NCBI GenBank assembly: GCA_963714145.1
Contig: OY970235.1
Coordinates: forward strand, 682,001 to 746,000
Direction of reading: 5' to 3'
Length of the DNA stretch: 64,000 nt
From: JBBWZH01 sp035544115
GTDB lineage: Bacteria; Actinomycetota; Actinomycetes; Mycobacteriales; CADCTP01
The notes under the pieces were generated by a model. The model ran no database searches, was not told where the DNA came from, and saw only the letters and a list, made by a program, of their open reading frames with translations. Positions 15,511 to 23,142 of the stretch are shown in pieces. A program made the translations under genes and the position numbers. Position 1 is the stretch's first letter. The number at the start of each line of letters is the position of its first letter.

Positions 15511-18500
15511 ATGAGTGACCGAATCGGCTCCCTCACCGGGCTGCTTCTGGCCGGGCGGTACCGACTGGTCTCGCCGCTGGCCACCGGCGGCATGGGCACC
15601 GTCTGGCGGGCCCACGACGACCTGCTCGACCGGCCGGTCGCGGTCAAGGAACTGACGCTGCCACCCGAGTTGGACGGCCCGGATCAGGACACGCTGCGGG
15701 CCCGGACCATGCGGGAGGCCCGCTCCGCCGCCCGGCTGCGGCACCCGAGCATCATCACCATCTACGACGTGGTCGAGCAGGGCGGCCGGCCCTGGATCGT
15801 GATGGAACTGGTCGCCTCCCGCAGCCTGTCCCAGGTGCTCGGCGAGCGGCGGCTGCTGTCGGTACGCGAGGCCGCGGGCATCGGCCTGCACGTGCTCGGC
15901 GCGCTCACCGCCGCGCACACCGCCGGCATCCTGCACCGGGACGTCAAACCCGGCAACGTGCTGCTCGCCGACGACGGCCGGGTGGTGCTCACCGACTTCG
16001 GCATCGCCACGCTGGCCGGCGACGTCACGCTCACCCGCACCGGCCAGCTGCTCGGCTCGCCCGCCTACATCGCACCGGAACGTGCCCGCGGCGCCCGCCC
16101 CGGCCCGGCCGCCGACCTCTGGTCGCTCGGCGCCATGCTGTTCGCCGCGGTGGAGGGGCAGCCGCCGTTCCAGCGCGACGGCGCGCTGCAGACGATCACC
16201 GCGACGATCATGGACGAGACGCCCGAGCCCCGGCACGCCGGCCCGATCCGGGACGTCATCGTCGGCCTGCTGATCAAGGACCCGGCCCGCCGGCTCACCG
16301 CCGCCGGCGCCCGCTCGATGCTGCAGCGCGCCGTCGCCGGCCCGCCCCGCCTCGCCCGCCGCCTCCCGCCGGCTCCGCCCGCGCCGCGCACCCCACCCGC
16401 CGACCCGCCAGCCGCCGCCGGCCCGCCGACCCTCGCGCTGGCGACGGGGTCCGCTGTGGACGATCAGCCGCCGGCCGCGTCGACCGGCCCGGCCGTGGCA
16501 CCGGCCGTGCCGGCGGAGTCGACCGGCCAGGCCGGGCGGTCGCCGGGCGCCGGCGGATCCGCGGCGCCGGCCGCTACCGACCCGCCGACGCGGCCGGATG
16601 CCGATGCCGGCCCGGCAACGGTTGCCGTGCCGGCCGGGCTGGACGACGCGTCCGACGGCGTCGCGCTGCCTCCGGCGGCCGGCGGACCGGCAGCCGGGAC
16701 AGTTGCCCCCGGGGCGCCGACCGGGGAACCGGCAGCGGACAGCTCACCCGCTGCCGGCGACGGTGCTCCGACGGCCGGCAGTTCCGCCACCGCGCCCGGA
16801 GCGCCGCCGGCCGCCGGCACGGTGCCGGCCGGATCGACCGACGGTCCGGATCCCGAGACGGACGACAGCTCCGGCCCGGACGTCCCTTCGGCGGCCGCGC
16901 CGGCGGTGCCCGCATCGGCGCACGCCGTGCCGCCGGCAGCCGCGCCGGTAGAGATCGATGGCAGCGCGCCGACGGCCAGTGGCGGTGCGGCCGCGGTTGA
17001 CGATGGGCCCGCGACCGGGCGCGATGCGCCCGTGGCCGGCGGCGGTGCTCCTGGAGTCGATGCCGGCGCGCCTGCGGTTGACGATGGCGCGGCTGGGGCC
17101 GGCGGCGGGGCCGCTGCCGGTGACGGCCGCGCTCCGGTGACCGCGGCCGGGGTCGCGGGTACTGCGCCGGTGGCCGGCGGTGCGGCTGCGGTGGACCGTG
17201 CCGGGTCCGCGACCGGCGGCGGTGCGTCCGGGGCGGCCGGTGGTGCGGCTGCGGTTGACGACGGCGCGCCGGTGGCCGCCGGCGCGCCTGCGGTTGACGA
17301 TGGCGCGGCTGGGGCCGGCGGCGGGGCCGCTGCCGGTGATGGCCGCGCTCCGGTGACCGCGGGCGGGGTTGGGGGTGCTGCGCCGGTGGCCGGCGGTGCG
17401 TCCGCGGTGGACCGTGCCGGGTCCGCGACCGGCGGCGGTGCGTTCGAGGTGGACGGTGCTGCGCCCGGGGCCGGCGCTGCGGTCGACGATGGCGCGTCTG
17501 TCGCCGGTGGTGCGCCTGTGGTTGATGGCCATGCGCCCGGGGCTGACGGTGGTCCGGCCGTGGCCGGCGTGTCGGCCCCGGACGATGTGCCGCGGCGGGC
17601 CGGATCTTCGGCGGTTGGCGTAGCTGTTGGCGGGGCGGCGGGCGCCGCCGCGGCGGGATCCGGTGGGAACGGCGCGGCGCCCGGCCGGCCCGCGGCCGAG
17701 CCGGTCGCGGCCAGGTCGGCCGATCCGATGCCGGCGGCCGCTGCGCCCGGTCCGGATGACGCTCCGGCGGGCCGTCCGGCCGGACCCGGCAAGTCCATTG
17801 TGGACAGTGCGCCGGCACCGGAGCGGACGGTCGGGACGGACGGTGCCGCGGATCGTGCGACCGCCGCCCGGGAGACCCGCGCGTCGTTGTCGCAGACGCT
17901 GACGCCACGGCCGCAGGCGCCGCCGCCGGACCCGCCGTCGGCGCCGGGCCGCCGCCGTCCGGGCAAGGCGGGACCGGACAAGGCGGGGCCGGCCACGGCA
18001 GCACCGGCAACCGTGGCACCGGCAACCGCGGCACCGGGCAAGGCGGGCCCGGGAACAGGCCCGGGGCCGGCAGGGCCCGCTCGGGTGGGGGAGAAGTGGC
18101 GCCGCTGGTGGGTGTGGGCGGTGCCGGCCGCGGCGGTGGTCGTGCTGGTGGCCGTGCTGGTTGCCGTGGCGATGAGCGGCGGCAACGGGACGGCGCGGGA
18201 CCCGGCCGCCACCGGGACCAGCGGGGCGGCGCGGCCCCCGTCGGCCAGCGTGGCGCCGTCGTCCCAGGGGGCGAGCGCGGGCAGCGGCGCGTCGAGCCCG
18301 CCGGCCGGGACCGCCACGCCGAGCCCGACGGCCGGCGGCGGTAGCGGCATTCCGGCCGGGTTCGTCCGCTACCGCGACCCGACCGGGTTCTCGGTGGCGA
18401 TCCCGGTGGGCTGGCGGGCGGTCCGGCACGACCCGCGGGTGGACTTCGAGGATCCCGACAGCGGCCGGTTCCTGCGGATCGACCAGACCACCACCCCGGC

Positions 18501-18783
18501 CGGCGATCCGTACCAGGACTGGCTGCGGCAGGAGGGCCCGGTGTCCCGCCGGCTGGCGGGGTACCACCGGGTCAGCATCAAACGGGTCGACTACCGCGGC
18601 TGGTCGGCCGCCGACTGGGAGTTCACCACCTCGGACACGCACGTGCGCAGCCGCAACGTCGTGCCCAGCGCGCACCGGGCATACGCGCTGTACTGGTCCA
18701 CCCCGCCCAGCCAGTGGTCCAGCGCGGACAGCAAGGAGATCTTCGACGTGGCCGCCCGCACCTTCACCCCGGCCACCGACTAG
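15511..18783 (+). CDS. transmembrane Ser/Thr protein kinase with giant low-complexity linker
   Basis: 1090 residues. Residues 15-275 are a Hanks-type kinase: Gly loop A-T-G-G-M-G-T, ATP Lys 46, H-R-D-V-K-P-G-N at 142-149 (Asp 144), D-F-G at 162-164 and an A-P-E motif. About 580 residues of Ala/Gly/Pro/Asp linker follow (about 280-860), including a 72-residue unit present twice. A membrane helix at about 866-890 (W-A-V-P-A-A-A-V-V-V-L-V-A-V-L-V) leads to an external domain (949-1090) beginning F-V-R-Y-R-D-P-T-G-F-S-V-A-I-P, the small sensor-like domain often attached to actinobacterial kinases; there are no PASTA repeats. The kinase is intact. The linker is far longer than the usual juxtamembrane segment. 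It ends convergently with the peptide gene at 18843. Confidence 0.92.
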   Translation: MSDRIGSLTGLLLAGRYRLVSPLATGGMGTVWRAHDDLLDRPVAVKELTLPPELDGPDQDTLRARTMREARSAARLRHPSIITIYDVVEQGGRPWIVMELVASRSLSQVLGERRLLSVREAAGIGLHVLGALTAAHTAGILHRDVKPGNVLLADDGRVVLTDFGIATLAGDVTLTRTGQLLGSPAYIAPERARGARPGPAADLWSLGAMLFAAVEGQPPFQRDGALQTITATIMDETPEPRHAGPIRDVIVGLLIKDPARRLTAAGARSMLQRAVAGPPRLARRLPPAPPAPRTPPADPPAAAGPPTLALATGSAVDDQPPAASTGPAVAPAVPAESTGQAGRSPGAGGSAAPAATDPPTRPDADAGPATVAVPAGLDDASDGVALPPAAGGPAAGTVAPGAPTGEPAADSSPAAGDGAPTAGSSATAPGAPPAAGTVPAGSTDGPDPETDDSSGPDVPSAAAPAVPASAHAVPPAAAPVEIDGSAPTASGGAAAVDDGPATGRDAPVAGGGAPGVDAGAPAVDDGAAGAGGGAAAGDGRAPVTAAGVAGTAPVAGGAAAVDRAGSATGGGASGAAGGAAAVDDGAPVAAGAPAVDDGAAGAGGGAAAGDGRAPVTAGGVGGAAPVAGGASAVDRAGSATGGGAFEVDGAAPGAGAAVDDGASVAGGAPVVDGHAPGADGGPAVAGVSAPDDVPRRAGSSAVGVAVGGAAGAAAAGSGGNGAAPGRPAAEPVAARSADPMPAAAAPGPDDAPAGRPAGPGKSIVDSAPAPERTVGTDGAADRATAARETRASLSQTLTPRPQAPPPDPPSAPGRRRPGKAGPDKAGPATAAPATVAPATAAPGKAGPGTGPGPAGPARVGEKWRRWWVWAVPAAAVVVLVAVLVAVAMSGGNGTARDPAATGTSGAARPPSASVAPSSQGASAGSGASSPPAGTATPSPTAGGGSGIPAGFVRYRDPTGFSVAIPVGWRAVRHDPRVDFEDPDSGRFLRIDQTTTPAGDPYQDWLRQEGPVSRRLAGYHRVSIKRVDYRGWSAADWEFTTSDTHVRSRNVVPSAHRAYALYWSTPPSQWSSADSKEIFDVAARTFTPATD
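17065..17495 (+). repeat. 216 bp tandem repeat inside the kinase linker
   Basis: The block starting ggcgcgcctgcggttgacga at 17065 restarts at 17281, exactly 216 bp (72 codons) later. The first 60 bp of the two units are identical except for one base, with more divergence further on. The second unit fades near 17495. Confidence 0.85.
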
Positions 18784-18796
18784 CTGGTACCGCCGG

Positions 18797-18830
18797 CGCC
18801 GGCCGGCCAGACACCGTCGGCCGGCCGGCG
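18797..18830. terminator. bidirectional hairpin between kinase and peptide gene
   Basis: cgccggccggcc (18797-18808) and ggccggccggcg (18819-18830) form a perfect 12 bp stem with a 10 nt loop, midway between the convergent stops at 18783 and 18843. Confidence 0.6.
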
Positions 18831-18842
18831 GCGGCTTCGGTG

Positions 18843-18929
18843 TTACGCGGCGACGCAGCTGGCGTAGAGCGCCACGGCCGCGCCGGTGAGCCGGACCGGA
18901 CCGGCCTTGCGGACAGCGATCTTCTTCAT
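18843..18929 (-). CDS. 28-residue peptide, possible RiPP-like precursor
   Basis: The ATG at 18929 has a strong GGGAGG site four bases upstream. The peptide runs M-K-K-I-A-V-R-K-A-G-P-V-R-L-T, then a hydrophobic Ala/Leu/Tyr stretch with a single Cys, and ends A-A. A basic 15-residue N-terminus followed by a short neutral tail resembles leader-plus-core peptides, but no modifying enzyme is encoded nearby. It follows the type VII cargo operon on the same strand after 166 bp containing a hairpin. Its frame is also the uncorrected continuation of the 20477 gene, so part of the signal could be accidental; the strong ribosome site argues for an independent gene. Function unknown. Confidence 0.45.
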   Translation of the reverse strand: MKKIAVRKAGPVRLTGAAVALYASCVAA

Positions 18930-19026
18930 GGGACCTCCCAGGTCTGAACCACCGCCCGGCCACCGGGCGGCGCGCCCAGCCTCACCCACGCCGCTGGACG
19001 GGAGTTGGACAACGGTTGGACGGCAC

Positions 19027-19051
19027 CCGTCCGTCCACTGTGGACGGACGG
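19027..19051 (-). terminator. hairpin after the type VII cargo operon
   Basis: ccgtccgtcca (19027-19037) pairs with tggacggacgg (19041-19051) around a ctg loop, an 11 bp perfect stem 45 bp past the inferred stop at 19096. Its centre is one of the TCCACTGTGGA motifs. Confidence 0.6.
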
Positions 19052-19095
19052 ACGAGCGGACGGCCGCCGGCCCGGCGGGAGCGGTCCGGCCCGGA

Positions 19096-20477
19096 TCAGA
19101 GCAGGCCGAGGGCACCGCGGCCGATCTCGATCGGGCTGCCGGCGGCGTCCAGGATGCCGCGCAGCTTGCCGTCGAGGCCGTCGCCGGGGTCCGGCGCACC
19201 GGGGGTCGGCGTGCTGCCGGCCGGGTAGGGCTCGGTGTTGGCGCCGGTGTTCGGGGCCAGCGGGCTCTCCCCGGTCTCGCCGATCCGGGTGCCGGACGGC
19301 AGCCGGGTACCGCCTGGCAGGCGGTAGTGGTCCGGTCCGGGGGCAGGTTCCGCTCGGTGTCGCCGCGCGGTCCGCCACCAGCCGCCTCGTCGGTGCCGAG
19401 GCCCTTCGCGATCGGGTAGTGCCCCGGCTGCGGGTAGGACGCGTGGCTGCCCGACGCCACGTACGAGACCGGGTGGGTGCCGTCGCGCCGCACCTCGGCC
19501 CAGGGCACCCGGTGCGGCTTGCCGTGCCCGTAGTAGAGCGCGGCGACCGGCCGGTCGTGGTCGTCCAGCTCGACGGTGAACAGCTCCAGGTCGCCCTCGT
19601 GGTCGCCGAACGCCGTCTTGTCGTTGTAGTTGTAGAAGACGCGGTAGACGACGTAGCGCTTGCCGTCCCGCTCGACGACGTTGAAGTCGACCGGGGCGGA
19701 GAAGCTCTCGCCGGGGTGGCCGCCGTCCGGTAGGTCGACGAACCAGCGGCCGTCCCGGTAGGTGAGCGTGCCGTTGGCCAGCGCCGCGCGCAGGTCGGCC
19801 GGCAGGTTCTGCTCGTCCGGGTGGAAGCGCAGGTGCGGCGCGTACCGCCAGGCCAGCGCGACCGGGTCGATGTCGATCTGGCCGGGCGCCGCCGGCAGCC
19901 CGCCAGGGCCGGCGGTGGCCGCCACCCGCGCCTCGGCGACCTCGCCGGCGGTGGCCGCGTCGGCCGCGTCCACTTCGGCGACCAGTCGCTGGGCCCGGGT
20001 CACCGCGGCCTGCCGGATCTCGTGGTAGTCGGCCTCGGCCCGGCCGGCCGCCGCGGACAGGTGCAGGAACGCCGCCTCGGCGCCCGGGTTGTCCGGCGCG
20101 GCGCCGGACCGGCTGGCCGCGCTGCCGGCCAGGGCGCGGGCCCGCTCGGCCGCCTCCCGGGCGTCCCGGACGTTGCGCGCGTCGGCCCGGATCGCATCCT
20201 GCGCGTCGGACAGCACCTGGGCCAGTGCCCGCAGCGCCGCCGCGGTCGATCCGAACACCCTGGCGCTGCCCTGCAGTCCGGTCACCTGGCTGTGCACCAG
20301 CATCGAGTACGCGGTGGCGGCGCCGCCGTGCCAGTGGTCGACGGTCGCCGCGCCGCCGAGCGGGGTGCCGGCCGCCGCCAGCCGACCGGCCATTGCGCGC
20401 AGTTGGCCGGCCGCCCCGGTCAGCGCCGCCGGCTCACCGTCCGGCCACGGCAGCCCTTCCGGCCCGGTCCGGCTCAT
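19096..20477 (-). CDS. type VII secretion cargo: helical T7SS domain plus Vps62-like domain, apparent frameshift near the end
   Basis: ATG 20477. The first 200 residues are a helical, Ala-rich T7SS-substrate domain (D-H-W-H-G-G-A-A-T-A-Y near residue 50 is a WXG-like turn). Residues about 215-370 resemble the Vps62/DUF946 fold: Y-A-P-H-L-R-F-H-P-D-E, W-F-V-D-L-P, Y-R-V-F-Y-N-Y-N-D, H-E-G-D-L-E-L-F-T-V, S-G-S-H-A-S-Y. At the G-run 19339-19343 the sensible frame changes by one base. After correction the protein ends L-R-G-I-L-D-A-A-G-S-P-I-E-I-G and stops at 19096; uncorrected, it runs on with atypical codon use to 18843. The frameshift may be a sequencing error. Role: probably an exported effector or envelope protein. 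Confidence 0.75.
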
Positions 20478-20574
20478 CGGGCCCGTTCCTCGGCTCGGGC
20501 CCGGACCGGCCCGGCCCGGTGCGGCCCGGCCCGGTGCGACGGTGCCGGTCCGTCGGCGGCGGGCGTCCGGCCGG

Positions 20575-20862
20575 TCACCGGGACTTCCCGGCGGCCCTGG
20601 CCACGTCCGTGTCGGCGGCGTCGTAGGTGTGGGCGCTGGCGCGCAGCGCGTTGCCGGTCGCGTGCAGCGCGGTGGCCAGCCGGCGCAGCGCCGGCGGCCA
20701 GGCGGTGAGCGCGGACTCCAGCGCGGCGGCGGTCTTCGGCGGCAGGTCGCCGGTCTCCACCGCCCGCACCCCGGCCGCCTCGGCCGCGACCCGGCCCGCC
20801 ACATCGTCGACCGTGCCGGCGCGGGCGGTCAGCGCGCCGGACTCGACCTGGTAGCCGCTCAC
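20575..20862 (-). CDS. EspC/WXG100-like small T7SS protein
   Basis: 95 residues from GTG 20862 with a GGAGGGAG site. G-Y-Q-V-E-S-G-A-L-T-A-R-A-G-T-V-D-D-V-A-G-R-V starts a two-helix hairpin; W-P-P-A-L-R-R-L-A-T-A-L-H begins the second helix, and Y-D-A-A-D-T-D-V is close to the T7SS export signal Y-x-x-x-D. Size and pattern fit the EspC/DUF2580 group of ESX-secreted proteins, which pair with a larger cargo. Here the cargo is the Vps62-like protein 97 bp downstream. Confidence 0.8.
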   Translation of the reverse strand: MSGYQVESGALTARAGTVDDVAGRVAAEAAGVRAVETGDLPPKTAAALESALTAWPPALRRLATALHATGNALRASAHTYDAADTDVARAAGKSR

Positions 20863-20902
20863 CGGCTCCCTCCATCCATTGTGGACATTGCGTGGCTCCC
20901 GG

Positions 20903-22270
20903 TCAGCGGACCGGCACCTGGACCTCGCCGACCTGGAACTGGCGGACCGAGGTGGTCCAGAAGGTCATCGGGCGGCCGACCGGGGCGCCGCCGGCGGTCC
21001 GGGTGGTGACCGTCCAGCGCAGCGCCAGGCCGACCTGGTAACGGGCATCCGGGTCGGCGCCGGTGGACCGGTCGAACGCGAACCAGCAGTCGGTCCGGCC
21101 GGCCGGGTCGCCGGTGTCCGGCTCGCCGCCGTGCCGGCAGCCGCCGTCGCGGATGTCGTGCACCCGGATCGGGACGCCCGGCGCGCGGACCAGGATGCCG
21201 GTCGGCTCGACCCGGGCGACCAGGCCGCCGAGGGTGATCTCGTAGCCGGCCGCGGGCGCCCACATCCACACCTTGAGCGCGACCACGCTGCGGGCGGCCG
21301 GGCTGGTCCGCACCGCGTCGTACACCTCGGCCTGGGACCGGGCCACCCGCCAGATCGGGGCGAGCAGGTCGAGGGCGCCCGGGTCCCAGCCGCGGGCGTA
21401 GACCCAGTGCGGGGTGGAGTAGTAGTCGGCCGCGGTCGCGGTCAGCCGCTGGCCCGGGCCGGCGATGCCGGACGGGGTGGCCGCGCCGCAGAGGTAGTGG
21501 TACCAGCCGCCGCCGGCGTCCCGGAACCGGCGCGCGCCCAGCGGCAGCGGCACGTGGTCGTACAGGTAGATCTTGGGGTGGCCGTGCGCGCGGTAGGACG
21601 CCACCCGGCCCGGCGCGCGGCCGGCCGCGACCGGGCCGTGGTACTCGCAGGCCGTGCCGATCGGCAGCGTGGCCGACCGGGTCACGCCGGTGCCGGTGTC
21701 CCGCCAGACGTAGCGGACCCGGTTGCCGGTGGCCGGCCAGTCGGCGATCCGCAGCGCGGTGGGCGGCTCCCAGTAGTCCGGCAGCCCGGTGCGGCCGGAG
21801 TCGTCCAGGCCGTAGGCGTCGAACTGGTACGCGTAGTAGTAGAGCTGGCCGTCGCCGGTCGGCGCGAACGGGTCGCTGTCGTCGCTCTCGTCCAGCGCCG
21901 CGTCCGCCGGGGTGTCCGGCCCGTCGACGGTCCAGCCCAGCTCGTCCTCGTCGTGCCGGGGCCCGCAGTCGGCCGAGATCGAACCGCCGGCCGGGGTCGC
22001 GCTCTGGTGGTCGTCGCTGGCGGTGACCGCGGCGGCCATCTCGGCGGTGATCACCACGCCGTCGCCGGCCGCGCAGCCGGGCCCGGTCGGTCCGGGCGCC
22101 ACCGGCGCCGCCGCCGCCCGCAGCCCCCCGTTTCCCGGACCGACCGGCACCGACAGGCCCCCGACGAGGACGGCCGCGATCAGCAGCCGCACCCCCCGGC
22201 AACGCCCCCGTGCCCCCGTGCCCGCCGGGCCGCCCCCCATCCGGCCCGGCGGCACGTCGCTCACCGGCAT
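20903..22270 (-). CDS. large secreted protein of the T7SS-linked operon
   Basis: 455 residues; ATG 22270 overlaps the stop of the lipoprotein gene by 10 bp, so the two are translationally coupled. An N-terminal basic region and hydrophobic segment (about 27-50, ending near A-A-A-A-P) form a signal peptide. The mature part is rich in Trp, Tyr and Asp (L-Y-Y-Y-A-Y-Q-F-D-A-Y-G-L, Y-R-A-H-G-H-P-K-I-Y-L-Y, W-V-Y-A-R-G-W-D-P-G), has paired Cys, and looks like a beta-sandwich. I do not recognise a Pfam family. It may be a surface partner of the exported Vps62-like protein. Confidence 0.7.
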   Translation of the reverse strand: MPVSDVPPGRMGGGPAGTGARGRCRGVRLLIAAVLVGGLSVPVGPGNGGLRAAAAPVAPGPTGPGCAAGDGVVITAEMAAAVTASDDHQSATPAGGSISADCGPRHDEDELGWTVDGPDTPADAALDESDDSDPFAPTGDGQLYYYAYQFDAYGLDDSGRTGLPDYWEPPTALRIADWPATGNRVRYVWRDTGTGVTRSATLPIGTACEYHGPVAAGRAPGRVASYRAHGHPKIYLYDHVPLPLGARRFRDAGGGWYHYLCGAATPSGIAGPGQRLTATAADYYSTPHWVYARGWDPGALDLLAPIWRVARSQAEVYDAVRTSPAARSVVALKVWMWAPAAGYEITLGGLVARVEPTGILVRAPGVPIRVHDIRDGGCRHGGEPDTGDPAGRTDCWFAFDRSTGADPDARYQVGLALRWTVTTRTAGGAPVGRPMTFWTTSVRQFQVGEVQVPVR

Positions 22271-23004
22271 GCCGGCACCGCCGCCTTCTCGTCCGCGTCG
22301 ACCCGCCAGCCGGCGCCGGTGGCGGTCAGCCTGGCGACCGAGCGGACCGGCCGGTCGCGGCCGGCGAGGCGGCCGGCGGTGTCCCGGGTGGCCAGGCCGG
22401 AGAGGTCCAGGCAGGCCCGTACGGTGGCGGTCGGGCCGGTCACCCGCACGGTCGCCGACACCAGCACCGCGGTGCCGTACTCGGCCCAGCCGCGGCTGGC
22501 CAGCGCGGCGGCCTGGTTCCGGACGGCGCCGACCGCTCCCGGGGTGCCGTACCGGGACAGCGTGTCCGGGCGGCCGGGCCGGGCGTACGCGGCCAGGTAG
22601 CCACCCACCCAGCCGAGGTAGGCCTGGTACGCCGCGCGTTCCGGACCGGCCGGCGGCGCGGGCCGCACGTCCAGCCGCACCGGGCCCGCCGCCGGGGAGA
22701 CGCGCCGCCCCGGCTGCACGTCCGGCACCGCGGGCGCGTCGTTCGGCGACGGGGTCGGTACCGGGACCGGCCGGGTCGCGGCCGGGCCGGTGGGCGCCGG
22801 ACCGGCCGGCCGGCTCGGCGCCGGACCGTCCGGCAGGCTGGGCGCCGGCCGGCTCGGCACCGGTTGCGCCGAGCAGCCGGTGAGGCCGAGCCCGCAGGCC
22901 GTCACGGCCGAGGCGACCCACAAGGCCGCCACCCGGGACACCGCCGTCCACCTCCAGCCGACTCGACGCGCGCCGTCCCGCCCGGTGGCGGCTGCTGGCA
23001 TCAT
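22261..23004 (-). CDS. lipoprotein, first gene of the T7SS-linked operon
   Basis: 247 residues. The hydrophobic segment V-A-A-L-W-V-A-S-A-V-T-A-C-G ends in the lipobox L-T-G-C, so the mature protein should be anchored to the outer face of the membrane. A Pro/Ser/Ala spacer of about 60 residues follows, then a compact domain (Y-Q-A-Y-L-G-W-V-G-G-Y-L-A-A-Y, V-R-A-C-L-D-L-S, W-R-V-D-A-D-E-K) resembling the small nuclear-transport-factor-like lipoproteins of actinomycetes. Two tandem ATGs (23004, 23001) are possible starts. It is transcribed away from the regulator at 23143, 138 bp off. Confidence 0.75.
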   Translation of the reverse strand: MMPAAATGRDGARRVGWRWTAVSRVAALWVASAVTACGLGLTGCSAQPVPSRPAPSLPDGPAPSRPAGPAPTGPAATRPVPVPTPSPNDAPAVPDVQPGRRVSPAAGPVRLDVRPAPPAGPERAAYQAYLGWVGGYLAAYARPGRPDTLSRYGTPGAVGAVRNQAAALASRGWAEYGTAVLVSATVRVTGPTATVRACLDLSGLATRDTAGRLAGRDRPVRSVARLTATGAGWRVDADEKAAVPACR

Positions 23005-23142
23005 GTGCGCGGCAGCTGGACGGCTGATTGCTATCTGATAGGCCGAGTTTGGCGGTGTATGCACCGCCGGCGGGAGGGTCCGGCCGTCGCCGTTGCCGAA
23101 GGAAGACCCGAATGAAGCCGTGCCGGCGGAAGGGACGCGCGG

